NCBI RefSeq assembly: GCF_021134715.1
Contig: NC_060026.1
Location: forward strand, 15,057,001-15,121,000
Direction of reading: 5' to 3'
DNA: 64,000 nt
Source of the DNA: Daphnia pulex
Taxonomy: Eukaryota > Arthropoda > Branchiopoda > Diplostraca > Daphniidae
Below, piece after piece: positions 22,601-37,488 of the stretch. The stretch's first letter is position 1; each line of letters starts with the position of its first letter. The notes under the pieces are model-generated. The model made no database searches. It had not been told where the DNA came from and saw only the letters and a program-made list of their open reading frames with translations. The translations under genes were made by a program, and so were the position numbers.

Positions 22601-24000
22601 TTTGCCAAAGTGCCAGGATCGGTAATTCACGGTCTCTGAGGGCTTAATGGTGATGATTCCTCTGACTACGTCGATTCGGTCGATTGAAGCATTTAACAAT
22701 CTCTCTGTAACTAATCAGCTCGACATTGACTGCGAGTCTGCGACACTAATTGAACAACAGACGAATATTCGCGAGAAATGGGAAGCAGGGCTGCCAATTC
22801 ATGAAGCTCGACTCTGCATAATAAATGTTTGACGACGCAGCCTAATAAATGTTGACAAAATTACAAATAGCTGCAAATAGCAAATAGTTTTTGACAAATA
22901 AAACTGTTGACTGAGATCTACGGCAAAGGTAAATAATTAAAAATTGTTTAAAAGTACAGTGCTGCCAACATAATAAAATTCGTGGCACAACAGTCGTCAG
23001 GCTTTTAGTTTTTTCGCTACAGTGAAACATTTCTCTGCCCTTAACCTGACAATGCGTGATTAAACATGAAGGTATGACTCATATGAGCGGAACAATTTGC
23101 AATAATATATTCGGCCAGTTGGACATGGCCATGGCCAATTCAAGAAAATGTGAAAACCCTGGCTCACGGTTATTAGAGCGATCAGTTAGTCAGTACAATC
23201 CTCCTCAGTCGATAACGATCAACACTGAAATTTAATTTGCATTGAACCCCGAACCGCTACTAATTTTTTTTTCAAAAATTCGTTTTATAGCCGGTGTCAA
23301 AATGTTATTGTTTTAGGCCACCGACTTTATCAACCAAATGAAAACCCCGAAATATCAAAAATTGATTAGTAATAACTAACTAATAAGAGAAGGAAAAATT
23401 TTCGTAGGTTGCGGTTTGTGGTTATTCGCAACAACTCAACTTGTGCTGGTTTTATCCAAGGGTTTCGTGCGGTTGCGCAAGTTTCTATTTGACGCCAACC
23501 ACCGATCATATCAATATTTCAAAACGTTTCAGAATTACCAGCTATACTTTTTAGTCTTCATTTCGACATTTCGCAAAATAATTACGATCAAATAAAGATA
23601 CAAACAGATTATTAATCAGAGCACGTTTGTTTTTATTTGTAATTTGAATTTGAATTTCCCGGGTCGTGCGTGTTTACGTCATCTGGGTTGATGCGCATGC
23701 GCCAGTTTTTATCGCGCGATAAATAGGCTACGCACGTGACTGCCTCTCGACTCAATGTCACCTACAATTGTCCTTCAGAAAAACATACCCCAGTGAGAGA
23801 GCTAATGCCGGCCAACGTCTATTTTAATAACCCACTTTTTCAAAGTCTATTTAATGAAACTTCAAATACATTTTTTTAACTTCTCGGAATGGTGGTGGTG
23901 GAACGCATAGAAATATACCGTTGCACTTGAGAGACTCGTTCAAGGACATAAACGGGACTTTATATAAATTCTCCGCGATCAGTCAATAACCAGTTCCCAA
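22601..24000. other. Spacer upstream of Pgi (22,601-24,000)
   Basis: No gene found. Plus frames at 22647-22832 and minus frames at 22842-23030 lack support. The segment near 23690-23790 is locally richer in G+C (gcgcatgcgcc, tatcgcgcgataaa) and may be regulatory. Confidence 0.4.
23960..23995 (+). promoter_or_regulatory. Candidate TATA/initiator of Pgi
   Basis: A TATATAAA box at 23961-23968 is followed by the initiator-like CCAGTTCCC about 30 bases downstream, near 23991. Another TCAGT lies at 23979. The spacing suits an arthropod core promoter for the Pgi transcript, whose ATG is at 24152. Confidence 0.4.
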
Positions 24001-24151
24001 GTTCCCGCTAGGGTGTGTGTGTGTGATGGTAACAACGTCGCGTCTCATAGCGGCGATAGCTCATTGTCTGCCGGCTCTCCCAGTCTGCCGGTCACGCCGA
24101 AATTGTGCTAGTCGAAAGTCACGTAAAAATAGTTACTCGACAGAAAATAAC

Positions 24152-26915
<2,764 letters not shown>

Positions 26916-27713
26916 TCGATTTCGGATTGACACGCCACCACTGAAACTCCGTAGAAGAGAGTCAATCAGAATCATTCATTTTGTTTAGGAATATCGTTCA
27001 ACTTTCAATGTTTTCCCCCCTCTCAAGTTAAATTCTTTTTTCAATAATTATAATTGTGTTGATTTTTGTTGACCGACAATAAAGGTTGGATTGGTACGAG
27101 GTATAATATAGTAATAATTAATCGAAAGACCCGCTCTGTATTGTTTGGTGATTAAGTTGATGAGGGAAACTGGAGTATAATCAGAAACAAACGATTAGGG
27201 ACGAATCCTTTGTCGCTGTTATCAAACGGGATCTTTTCGATCTGGTTATTCTAGTACAATAGCAACCGATAACCTGTGCGAAAATGTCAGCGATGAGACT
27301 GTGTATTACATCCGAGCCATATATAAAGCAGTCGTTAAACGAGAATGATTGCTCAACTTTCAGTCATGTTGTACACCTTAGACAAAATGGACATAAATGG
27401 AATATGAGCTGATGCTTGTTTAAGTTCACGTGTCCAGGAAAAGATAAACATCCCAAATTGTTGTGAAAGCCAAAGACGTAATCTGAATTAATGTTCCCTC
27501 AACTCATCAACAGTTAAAACATGGAATTTAGCTTTGTAACAGCTTCATGATAAGATGTGAGATAAGGATTGGTGTTATGAGAATTATCAGACCAAAAATT
27601 TAAAAGGACAAAAATCTGTGTTGTGGACAATCAGGTCCACGGCAAAGATACGCAATAAATATAAAATAAGTAGGCCTAAATAACACACAATGTATGCTGA
27701 CAACTCAATTAAA
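26916..27713. other. 3' UTR and spacer between Pgi and BTB gene
   Basis: Holds the Pgi 3' UTR with an AATAAA near 27078. No further coding region is seen; the remainder is spacer at the converging 3' ends of Pgi and the minus-strand BTB gene. Confidence 0.6.
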
Positions 27714-28566
27714 TTAGAGTTCCAGCAGAGAGCTAGTGAGATCTTCAACATCCGGAGGGACAGCGCTGGCCACTTGACAACAATTCTTCAATGTTTCCAC
27801 TTCGTACATTGTGGCTAACTCGAGAAGCTGCTTGTAGTCGGTGTCCTTGCTGGCGGAGTTCTCCAACGAACCAGTGTACAGGAATTCCAAGAAAAGTTTC
27901 ACAGTATCGAAATCGAATTCCACCCCAAATGTAACGATAGATTTCGTTGCGTCATTGCTGGCCTTGTTCAACACGATATTCAAAACAGGACTGCGAGCGG
28001 ATAGGATAATCCGATGGGCTTCCATCACTTTAACAGTTCCGACAAATATGTCGACATCCGTCAACTTTTGCTCTGTTGCGGCTAGCCATAAATCCTTCAA
28101 CCAATCGTCTTCCATCATCTCGTAATAATAATTGCCGATCGTACAGACCGTTTTGATGTCGAAGTTGAGTTGATAGGTGCAATTTATATTGCATCTGATT
28201 TCTTGTTCCAGTTGGACGGTGAAGCGTATAAGTAATTCTTCGTTGCTTTGCTGTAACTTTTTCGATTCCATTTTGAACCACGGTTTGTTTGTGTCCAGGC
28301 TGCAATAAATATCCTCAACTTTTAAGCCGAAGCTGTGATGCTTATTGCATGTAAAATGAATCACAGGTTTAGTATAGGTCTCATAGTTATAAACATGTTG
28401 ATACTCGGATTTAGTAATGGAAGCGACAAAAATGTCTTCATTTTGATATCGCATCACACATTTGGATTTTCCATCCCATTCCAACAGTTCATTTCCAAAA
28501 AACTGAAAATGGCACCTAAAAGTCGTCGTCGTTAGATCAAAAAAGATTTCCGTGTCTTTTTCCGGC
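27714..28566 (-). CDS. MATH/BTB-type protein, 5' exon not found
   Basis: A single open exon on minus runs from a ctttcattttag acceptor (exon starts 28566) to the stop at 27714, about 284 codons. The first half resembles a divergent MATH-like domain (FFGNELLEW; KHHSFGLKVEDIYC). The second half is a BTB/POZ domain: DVDIFVGTVKVMEAHRIILSA, ARSPVLNIVL, then FLEFLYTGSLENSA and LLELATMYEVETLKNCC. The layout is that of SPOP-like cullin-3 adaptors. The frame enters from the acceptor with no ATG between it and the neighbouring gene's stop 75 bases upstream, so the first exon is either absent or distant. It pairs with the paralogue at 28642-29457, same strand and order. The gene could be 5'-truncated. 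Confidence 0.75.
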
Positions 28567-28641
28567 CTAAAATGAAAGAAAAGAAAAGAAATTTTAATTA
28601 TCTTAACGTAATCTTATAGTCCTCCTAAAGGTAAAGTAAAA

Positions 28642-29457
28642 TTACTTGATTTGGGAAGAAGGGGGTATTTCAAGTTTTGTATTAGAACAAATCAGGAAGT
28701 CGGCTATTTGTTTTGCCTCTATTTTCTTTAGTGCGACTTGGCACAAACTGATTAGAGTTGTTATCTGATATTGAACAGCCAACTTGAGCAGATGTTGATT
28801 TGCTAGCGATGACATTGGTTCACCCATGTAGATAAAGTGAAGAAAGTGCTCCACAGTTGAAGGTTCCACTCCATCGATTCGAATCTGATGACGTCCTTCT
28901 CTCACCGGTTGTTCGTTCGTGAATTCGGCCGCAAACACGGGACTGCGCGCTGCCAAAATGGATTTGTTCGCCAATAATGTCTCGCCTTTCACGATGAATT
29001 CAACGTCGGCCAAATTTGGATTTTCCTTGGCTGCCCATAATTGATCCTTGCCAAGACGATCAGACAGACGATAAGAATATTCGGGAACGTTTCCTTTGAT
29101 GCAAATTCGAAACACAAATGTTCGTTGCCCAGTGACCATTTTGTCAAGCTTGATCGTGAATAACTGAAGACTTCCGTCAATGCCAATTTTATCTTCTCTG
29201 TTCATTTGTGTCATCGTTGCTGGACAGGTGTCGGCATCTTCGACTCCGTACATGACGTCCTCCACTCTCATTCCGATTTTGTTGAGATCAGCAGCCAAAA
29301 ACAATAAAATTGGCGATGGGGTGCAGTTCTTCAAACCAACACGGAATACTCGTTCACCACGAAACAGAATCATTTTCGACGCAATTGTTTTCGGTTCTTC
29401 ATCGACAACATTCAAGATCCACTGATACGGCACAATCATCTGGGCAGAGTTAGACAT
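28642..29457 (-). CDS. MATH/BTB-type protein
   Basis: One uninterrupted exon of 271 residues. I start it at the ATG at 29457 (MSNSAQMIV); the longer open frame runs into a poly(A) tract. An N-terminal MATH-like region contains KKIG-like NKIGMRVEDVMYGVED. The BTB/POZ domain follows: NLADVEFIVKGETLLANKSI, LAARSPVFAAEF, then FLHFIYMGEP and LLKLAVQYQITTLISLC. BTB proteins of this layout recruit substrates to cullin-3 ubiquitin ligases; that role is family knowledge only. It is a paralogue of the downstream gene. Lack of introns is in keeping with tandem BTB clusters. Confidence 0.8.
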   Translation of the reverse strand: MSNSAQMIVPYQWILNVVDEEPKTIASKMILFRGERVFRVGLKNCTPSPILLFLAADLNKIGMRVEDVMYGVEDADTCPATMTQMNREDKIGIDGSLQLFTIKLDKMVTGQRTFVFRICIKGNVPEYSYRLSDRLGKDQLWAAKENPNLADVEFIVKGETLLANKSILAARSPVFAAEFTNEQPVREGRHQIRIDGVEPSTVEHFLHFIYMGEPMSSLANQHLLKLAVQYQITTLISLCQVALKKIEAKQIADFLICSNTKLEIPPSSQIK

Positions 29458-29528
29458 GACGACGTATTTCACGACACTATAGTGATTAACAAAAATACAT
29501 TGCGTTAAGTATTTACTTCTACATTTGC

Positions 29529-29530
<2 letters not shown>

Positions 29531-29563
<33 letters not shown>
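29531..29563. repeat. Poly(A) tract of about 30
   Basis: An almost pure run of A on plus directly upstream of the minus-strand BTB gene start. It could be the tail of an old retroposition event, but no retroelement sequence adjoins it. Confidence 0.8.
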
Positions 29564-30310
29564 AAAAAACATTTCTATTTACCAACAGATAAGACCGGAA
29601 TAACAAACGAAAAGGCCCGCGAAAAGGTTACTGAAAAAAAGTTGTTGCCTGAGAAGACGAAGAGCCAGCACCTTATTGACTAACCGCTGGTCGACAGAGA
29701 ACTGAGATAGAGAAAATCGTCTCGACTATTTTCCCCTTCAGCTATTCGAATTTTCAATGGCAACGTCATCGAACGTCATTTGCTGGAAGCTGTAACCTCG
29801 GAGTTAGCAAAACGTTTACATATTCCCTCTTATTAACCTTGTACTAATGTAATGTAATGCGATTTATTTTCCTAGTATGGTCTCTTGAGAGATGTTGGAA
29901 GAGGCTGGATGTTCTAACGAACAGCTTAATGACGACCAAATTCCGTAAAAGTTGTTAACGAGTGTTTCAAATATGTCGCTCCATCCAAACGACGATTAAT
30001 TTTTTAATTAGTTTCGGGACTTATTCCGTATCAAATTAAAAAAACTTTTATTCCAAATTAAAATTGGAGAAAAAAATTAAAAAAAATTGATGAAAGAAAT
30101 TGAAGGCTTCATTGCACGTATATCCCCATGCATTTATTATTATGCCAATACGCTTTGTCGATTTCATATTAACAAGATGGAGAGATTGCGGCTACCACAA
30201 GTATACTCCACAACTAACTCGACCGCCACTATCGCGCATGCGAAAATAAAATACTCCTACCCGTTACATCCGAATCGCCTGCATAGACCTCCCAAGGATT
30301 GCCTCGCATC
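29564..30310. other. No gene assigned (29,564-30,310)
   Basis: Spacer between the BTB pair and the GPCR pseudogene. A plus frame at 30087-30317 has no recognisable content. Confidence 0.5.
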
Positions 30311-30359
30311 CGCTTAGTGTTTCCGGCAGGATGGATGAGCGTAGGCCTACTACATCCCA

Positions 30360-31085
30360 GCAATGGGAACATCCGTTGGATTTCCCAGTGATGGAACAGA
30401 ACTTTTCATTTGCTCAACAGATATTCCAAACGTCGCTCATCATTTTTGGAATGTTATTAAATGGTATATTGTGCTCTTCGTTGTGAGTTTATCTCGACAG
30501 TTGCGTTACCCCCGTCACATTTTCTGGGCCGCCGTTTCCTTATTCGAAATGATTTTCCTGGTCCAATCCATCCTGGAAATGATCGTCATCCTCCATCGCG
30601 ATTACCTCGCGTGTCCACCTTACGCGTCATTGTGGCCTCTGTCGATTATTCCATCCTGTTGCTCTGCCTGTCGCTGACCGCCCTGGATCACTACTTGGCC
30701 ATCGCCCGCTACGAGTAGTACAAGAAGAAGGTCACCAATCGCGATTGTGTTAATCTCCGTTACGTCAGCTCTGACGTTCGTCATCATCACTAGTCCGTTT
30801 TGGACGGGATACTTGTCCGTTTACACCTGCTCCATCAATTTGACTCACATGCACTGGGTCCTGGCCGAGGTCCTGGCCTGGAATTTGTTGCTGGGACTCG
30901 TTTGCCTCGTTCTCTACTTGAAGATTTTCTTGGAATCCAAAACTCTGATGCACCAGTACAGGACCAATATCACCGCCACTCCGAGTCACTCACGGTCAAA
31001 TTCCTCAACATATCCAGCAGAAACAACGCCGATTCCGGTATATAATTATTATCGATTGTTTTGCATCATTCAAATTGTGCTGTAA
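30360..31085 (+). pseudogene. Rhodopsin-like GPCR pseudogene
   Basis: Aligns with exon 1 of the intact receptor at 47118-47823. Recognisable parts are SLSRQLRYPRHIFWAA, the TM3-end motif DHYLAIARYE (DRY in the intact gene) and PFWTGYLSVYTCS. The frame changes near 30475 and again near 30625. There is a TAG directly after RYE, and further shifts occur in the second half. The second exon (TM6-TM7) is not recognisable downstream. The gene was therefore a duplicate that decayed. Confidence 0.85.
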
Positions 31086-31451
31086 ATGTAAAACAGCCTA
31101 TTACACTTCTGGAAACGCCCTGAAAATGATGGCCCCCTATTACAGCAATGATTATCTCGGGGTTGGCCCATTATTCATTTCCAATACCCAAAATATTTTA
31201 AATAGTTTTTTTTTATTCACATATCCCCTCTTTTATTTTTTGGACCCAGACAAAAGCTTGAAAAAGGCGTTATCAGGGCGTTATCAAATGAAAATGTAAA
31301 GCCAGTTGCATTAAACAGCATGCAACAATAAAAAAAAATTAAACCATCGCAATAAGATCACTTATCTCTAACTCGGACATAAACCTTTTTATAGCTATAT
31401 GCGCTTTTATTATTCCATCTGTTGGTTATCTTTAATTTGATACGTGGACGC
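31086..31451. other. Spacer before kinase gene
   Basis: A plus frame at 31075-31299 is partly hydrophobic but unsupported. The 5' flank of the kinase gene shows no clear TATA box. Confidence 0.4.
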
Positions 31452-34400
31452 ATGAAGTGGATTGGAACATTCAGGAAACATAAGTTGCTGAGACGTTCGT
31501 TGAATTTGCAGAGGCATTTCGATTTTAAAATGCCCAACGAGGAAACCTTCATAGAATCGCCAGTGCCAAAACTCAAAATGAGTCCGTCTGCTGCTGTAAA
31601 TGGTCAGCAGCAGCTGCTGTTGGCCGGGAAGCGACTGCGCATTCTGGAAAATCAAGTCATTCTGAGAAAAGGAACGTTTTACGGTCCCGTCGTTCGCGGA
31701 ATGTGGAAGGACGACGCGGGAAAAACGAATCAGGAAAAGGAAGTCGCAGCGACACAAATGAGGACAGCAGATTGCCAAGAGAACTGGATGGACATCATTC
31801 AAAAACATCAAAATGGATCCCTTAATCACGATAACGTCCTCGAGATTTTCGGCTTCGATGACAATCCTGGTGGTTCGTGGAGGTTAGTAGTTTGATATCT
31901 TTAAATCAGTTTTGATTAACCAATCACTCAATCATTGGTGCATGACATGTTTTGGGTCTATAGATATTTTGCTGTTGAATTGTTCCACGCCACACTGGAG
32001 CAATTCTGCAGCCGGCAATACCACACTGGACGAATGCCATCAGACGCCAAAGTCCTTTGCCAAATCGCCAACGGGATCGATTATCTCCATCGAAAAGGAT
32101 TGGCTCATGGACAATTGAATCCCAATACCATATTAATAGCTCAGTCAAATCCGGTGCAGATAAAAGTGTCAGAATTCGGACTGAGCCGACGCATTCGTTC
32201 GCAAACTGATGAAAATCGAGTCTCTGAGCCCAATAGTAAAGGCATTCAAGAGGAAACCTCTCATCACGGTCTTCTTCAGCAGTCGACATCTAAGGACACG
32301 CAAGACACCGAATTGATACAAGTAGGCCTATCAACCAAGTCGAGATCGAAAGACGACAGCAATGAGGAATTAAGTCATCCAGCTTGTTGGATGCTGCCCG
32401 GATCGTGGTCGTCCGACGCAGATGAAGACGGAAGGGAAATCATTTCGTCAAGTCCAACGGTTCACGGCGACGAGTTCGCAGCTGGATGCATTTTATTTTA
32501 TTTTTTGACACGCGGATCACATCCTTTCGGGCGATCCATAAGCGCAAAGGCATCAAGCATCTTGGAAAACGTCGCAAAAATGGACCCGGTGAATTTGAAA
32601 AGTATAATATTTCAGCTTGTTCTTTTCATTCCAGTTAGGCCTATATAATAAATTCCAATTGACTTTTGGGCTGATTATTGCAGAATTAGATTCCAACCAT
32701 TTTGCATTTGAATGTATCAAGGATTTAATTGGAAAACCACCAACAGATGGAACCCAACGTTTGCGAAAAGCTGCCGATCAATTCAGCGATGTTCTTCCGC
32801 GTAATGCAAAAATAAAAATCAAATAAAAATAATAATAAAATTTTAAAATTATTTGTTCCTTCAATTGTCTTGACATACAATTTTTCAGTCAAAATTAACG
32901 AAATAGAACTCGGCCGTGGAGGATTTGGAACAGTTTACGCGGGGACTTATGAAGGGAATAACGTTGCCGTCAAAAAGATTCCAATTGCGTTGATGAATCA
33001 TCACGAAACCGAAGATCAAAAACGGGAAGTGGAGGAGCACATCCGGCTGGATCACGAAAATGTCATCAAACTTTTGCACTTCGAGGAAGATAAGGACGTG
33101 AAATACAGGTGGCTATATATATGTAGGATTAACGGGGATGGACTTTCGACATTTTTTTCATTAAAATTAAATAGTTACTTTTCTCGGCAACCTGAATAGT
33201 AGTAATATTTCACATATTATTAGTTTTTAAAAACATAGTTATTATGAGAAAATCCGACAAAATCTCAGGTATTTGGTGCTGGAATTGTGTGCCGGGACCC
33301 TGACAGATTATTGCGATGGTAATAACTACAACGGACCGGAATTGCCGCCGAATGGTATAGTCTTGTATCAAATCGCCAGTGGATTGCACTACATCCACTC
33401 CAAAGAGTTGGTCCATCGCGACGTCAAACCGGACAACATCCTCGTCTCAATCACAACACCCGTCCAGATGAAATTGTCCGATTTCGGATTAGTCAAGAAA
33501 GTGAGTTCCCGAGGGACATTTTCACAGAGTAAATTGAAAGGAACCTTCAATTGGATGGCGCCCGAAATGTTGGAGCTTTTAGCAGATGACGACAGTCGTG
33601 ATACCACGCCTAAGGAACTTCCGCACGGATCAATCCAAAGCGACACATTCGCGGCCGGCTGCGTCTTTTTCTACTTCCTGACTGGCGGTAAACATCCGTT
33701 TGGCAACGACGTCACAGTCCCGGCCAATATTTTGCAAAATAAACCTGTAAACCTGAAGGAACTCGTCCGCCAGCTCAAACAGCAAAGTAAATAATAATAT
33801 TTCCTTCTCATTTTCCAATTTTGATGAAGGTGCGTAATATAGGCCTATCAAGTCAAATAATTATAATGAATTCTGATCGCAGATATGCAATCCGACGATG
33901 AACTTGTTTTTCTCTACAACCTGATCGGGAAAATGATTCAAAAGGAATTAAAGGAAAGAATGGCACTGCCAGATGTCATAAAAAAATTGGTGGCGATATT
34001 ACCTGGTAAATCCATTTTTTTTTTTAATCTTAATCGAATTCGCTTTTGATCAGTTTATATATTAACCGAAAAAGGTAAATTTAAGGAAGTTGTAATGCCA
34101 ATATTGGAGGATGCTGGATATTGCGTCAGTCGTTTCCACCCGACCGATCGGGTACTAGCCTGTGGCGTTGCCGGTAAAGCGATTTATTTGTCGACGGCCG
34201 ATTCGTCCATTCTTTTTTCTTATTGGAAGGAGGACGAAATTTTACTTCAACATGGAAAAATCAAAGAAATTCAACCAATGGAATGGAATGTAAGTATATA
34301 GAGCCTTTTAAATATATCCCTTATATCTCTGGTTGCATTAAATGATGTGATATTAATACAGATATCTATTTTATTATTGCATGTATGGTCTACATCGAAA

Positions 34401-36415
34401 TGAATTCTAATTTTCAGATGGACGGTACCCAATTGGCTGCCATCTGCAACAGTGATGAGTGTGACGTCATTGTGTGGAGTTATCCGTTTATTGGCGAAAT
34501 TCTCTTTCAGATGAATCTACCAAAATGGATGGATACAATTGAGTGGAATCCCTTCAGACCCAACGTCTTCGCTATTTTCAATAGAGGATTGGTAAGTTTT
34601 TCTCTTTCCACTTGTAGTGTGATACACGTCTGATCGTCTGACCAACTCTCCGCTCATTCTATTTTTTTTTGACAAAACATTCGATCGGCCATTTGGCATT
34701 TCCTACGCATGATTAATTGATTATGTAATCGCACAATTATTAACTTTGAGTGATCTCCCACTCGAAGGGGCCAAAATTGGTGGAGGCTCCAGTGCTGAGA
34801 AGACAATAGAAGTCGACAATTTCAGTTTTATTATATTCTTTTTACATTTCATTTTTGGATATGCATCAGCTTCAATCACCACCTCGTTTTAATAGTCAAT
34901 TGGTCAATTCATTGAAGATTCGCAATTTTCTTATCCTCAACAATTTTTTGTTTCTTTTCTTTAGTCTTTTCAGTTTGGAGGAAAAAAAGTTTTTCTCTTC
35001 AGTTCTTCGCCCGTCGTTCATCAAAGAAAATTTCACTTCTGCACAATCGCATGCAAGAAAACGATCGGGAGTGTCAAATGGATCGCCGAGAATCGACTCG
35101 CTCTCAACTTAAAAAATAGCGATATTGAAATTTGGGAAATTGACGAATCGGCGGCAACCGCAAAATTCGTTAAACGGTTGGGATGTGTGAGTTAATAATA
35201 TATTTACTCATTGATAATATTATACAAGTCGTTGTACAGCGTCATTCTCTTTCACTTCGTTATGTGCAGGAGTGGATAACAGATATGGTATGGGATGAAA
35301 GGACAAAGTGTTTGGCCGCTTGCTCATGGGAGGGATGGATAAAGGTAATAAAATGTCGCCTTAGTCACTGGCGCAATGCTGATAGGCGCGTATCATCGCG
35401 TGAACTTGTCCGTTTCCCGTATATAGATTTGGCCAATGGATAGCGAACAACCCGTTCACACCCTCGAGGTTGGCGGCATTTGTTGTAGTTTGACTTGGTT
35501 GACGAACTTCGAAAAAACCAAGGGCAAGGCAATGGACGACGCGGCCAGGCAATCACCGGCACATTTCATTTTGGCCAAGTGAGTGTATTTAATTAATTGA
35601 TAAACAAACGGGTACTATATGTGTGAATCGAAGGAAATAAGTGACGAGGGAATGAACGCGTGAAGATCTTTTATTATTGTCATTTGATATTTTTCATTCA
35701 GTGGACTGCGCGATGGGAAGATTGTCATTTGGACTCCGCTGATGGAAAAGGCAAAGACAAGAATTCTCAGTCAACATTCAGCCAGAGTAAATTCGATGTC
35801 GTTTTCACCCGACGGGCGGTTTCTCGCATCAGCGGACACGGATGGGATATTAGTAATCTGGTCAACTAAGGTAATTAATAAATGTATAAACCATATATAA
35901 AGGTTTAATATTAGTATTACGAATAAAATCAATTAAATTCTATATACGTTAATATTTTAGAACTGGGAATCCGTTTTCACTGGCGAAATAAAAGGACGTG
36001 GATGTTCCCTATCGTGGATGTCTCCATCTGCGGATGTCCGTGATTACAAATTAACTTTCGACTCATCTGATGGCAAGGTATATATATAAATTGGATATGC
36101 AATTTTCTTTACAGCAACTTTTGACAATAAGCGACTTAAAAAGTTAAAAGTTATATTGTTGATTTCCTAACACTGCCAATATGTTGTGCACCTGAATTTC
36201 AATCCCAAATTACAACTAGATATTCTATTATATATTAGGTCCGTGTCGCAGAATTCACTGTCGGACAGAGTCAAACGCCAACCGAAGGATCGAAAACTTT
36301 TCTTCTGCACGTGAACAAGTCAATCAACGACCCTGTTGTGATCCGGCCCAAACCACCAAAGAATATGTGTTGTTATTTCTTATTCGATTGTTACAAAAGA
36401 AAATTAAATAACTAA
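31452..36415 (+). CDS. Pseudokinase-kinase-WD40 fusion protein
   Basis: Fourteen exons: 31452-31882, 31964-32601, 32684-32800, 32889-33108, 33269-33786, 33883-34005, 34075-34289, 34418-34591, 34974-35186, 35270-35344, 35427-35578, 35702-35870, 35961-36077, 36239-36415. Phases close exactly to 1,112 residues. Residues 1 to about 395 form an Ire1-like kinase fold with lost catalytic residues: HGQLNPN replaces HRD, SEFG replaces DFG, and the VAIK lysine is absent. Residues 396 to about 680 form a complete-looking kinase: GRGGFGTVYAG, VAVKKI, HRDVKPDN, SDFGLVKK and NWMAPEM. The remainder is a WD40-type propeller, clearest at SARVNSMSFSPDGRFLASAD and ILVIWSTK. The key join is at 32800|32889. The 32800 donor is at the same codon and phase (LP|) as the donor at 34005 that ends the second kinase. 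If 32800 is not used, the first kinase ends at a TAA near 32826. An AATAAA lies at 36532. Confidence 0.82.
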
Positions 36416-37488
36416 CGAAATGAAACGCGGTGAAACACCCCATGCATTTAAAAATATTCATGTGCGGGTTATCCGTAATGTTCAGTGAGTCGATTTTCTT
36501 TTTTCATGCCCATTCGTAATTTCTTCCTGACAATAAAATCCCAATAGTTGTTTTTTTTTTACTAATTTTGTATTCATTTATCGGTATACAACTATAGTAT
36601 ATACCACAAGTACTTCACAATTCGACCACGATGCGATCGTGATGGCCGTGAATGCTGTCCAATCAAAGTCTCATGACTTTGCATATGGTGTCGGCCCATA
36701 TATAATCAAATGCAAAAAGCTTTCTATTCTCTTTCAATGCCTTGGAGCATCTCCTGTCACCTGATCGCCTGATCGCGTGTGTCACGAAATACAAATGACG
36801 GCCAAAAATATATAAATGATAAGTGGGCAGCTGCTGCCGAGCACGCGCGGTTATATGCGCTGTTGAAGCACATCATTCCAGTGCTAATGCTGTCGCCAAC
36901 TGATTTCGATTTGCTGCCCATGTTGTTGTTGCCTTGCCATTTAGGAAGACCAAACCGGACTGGAATTTTCTGCAGGGTCCGGTTAGACGTGATTACACAC
37001 TCGACTCCATAAATGATGTGGTCCAACCGCTCCTGGCGTTTGTATCAACCGCTTCCAATTCGCATTGACAGTCAGTTTACCTGACAGGTGTTTGTAGGGC
37101 TTTTATTTTTTTTTGAAAATGGGATGGATATGAAAACTAATCACCTTTGCCAAATACTCAAATACTCAATAGAGTGTCAAGTTATATTTAAAGCGGTAGA
37201 CGCCGTTGGCGATGGACTACAATTTTATGGAGTCGAGTGTATTATTACTATACTTGACCAGCTATAATTGTGTGGTGGTGTTCTTGGCCGTCAGGGATAA
37301 CTAACGCCTTTCTTTCCAGTCATGGATTTGTCGAATTGTGATTGCTGAGAGATAACATCGGTCGGGATTTGTTCACTTCTCTATAGCTTTGAATCATTCT
37401 ATTTTCGTATAAGGGAAATTGAGTGGTATTTTTATTTCGTAATTAAAAGTCGTCAGTGGCAATAGCAGTTTATTATTGGAACAAAAGG
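36416..37488. other. Spacer with 14-bp inverted pair
   Basis: Contains the kinase-gene 3' UTR. At 36997-37010 acactcgactccat recurs as its reverse complement near 37218-37231. Such a 230-bp unit with short inverted ends could be a small non-autonomous element, but no clear target duplication is visible. No gene is supported. Confidence 0.4.

Noticed and set aside
24017-24151. Longer N-terminus for glucose-6-phosphate isomerase
   Set aside because: The extension is not family-like, whereas the ATG at 24152 gives the standard length of 556 residues.
29458-29565. Upstream extension of the BTB protein with a poly-Phe start
   Set aside because: It is translation of the poly(A) tract; the ATG at 29457 is the sensible start.
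30360-31085. A second functional GPCR
   Set aside because: At least two frameshifts, a TAG after the RYE motif and a missing TM6-TM7 exon.
32801-32826. Stop codon near 32826 as the true end of the first kinase gene
   Set aside because: The donor at 32800 gives an exact in-frame join and is homologous to the donor ending the second kinase; this remains the main alternative and is stated in the gene entry.
31410-33851. Long minus-strand frames under the kinase gene
   Set aside because: They are shadows of the plus-strand coding exons with no independent support.
36997-37231. A MITE transposon defined by the 14-bp inverted pair
   Set aside because: No target-site duplication and no second copy in the window; kept only as a note in the spacer entry.
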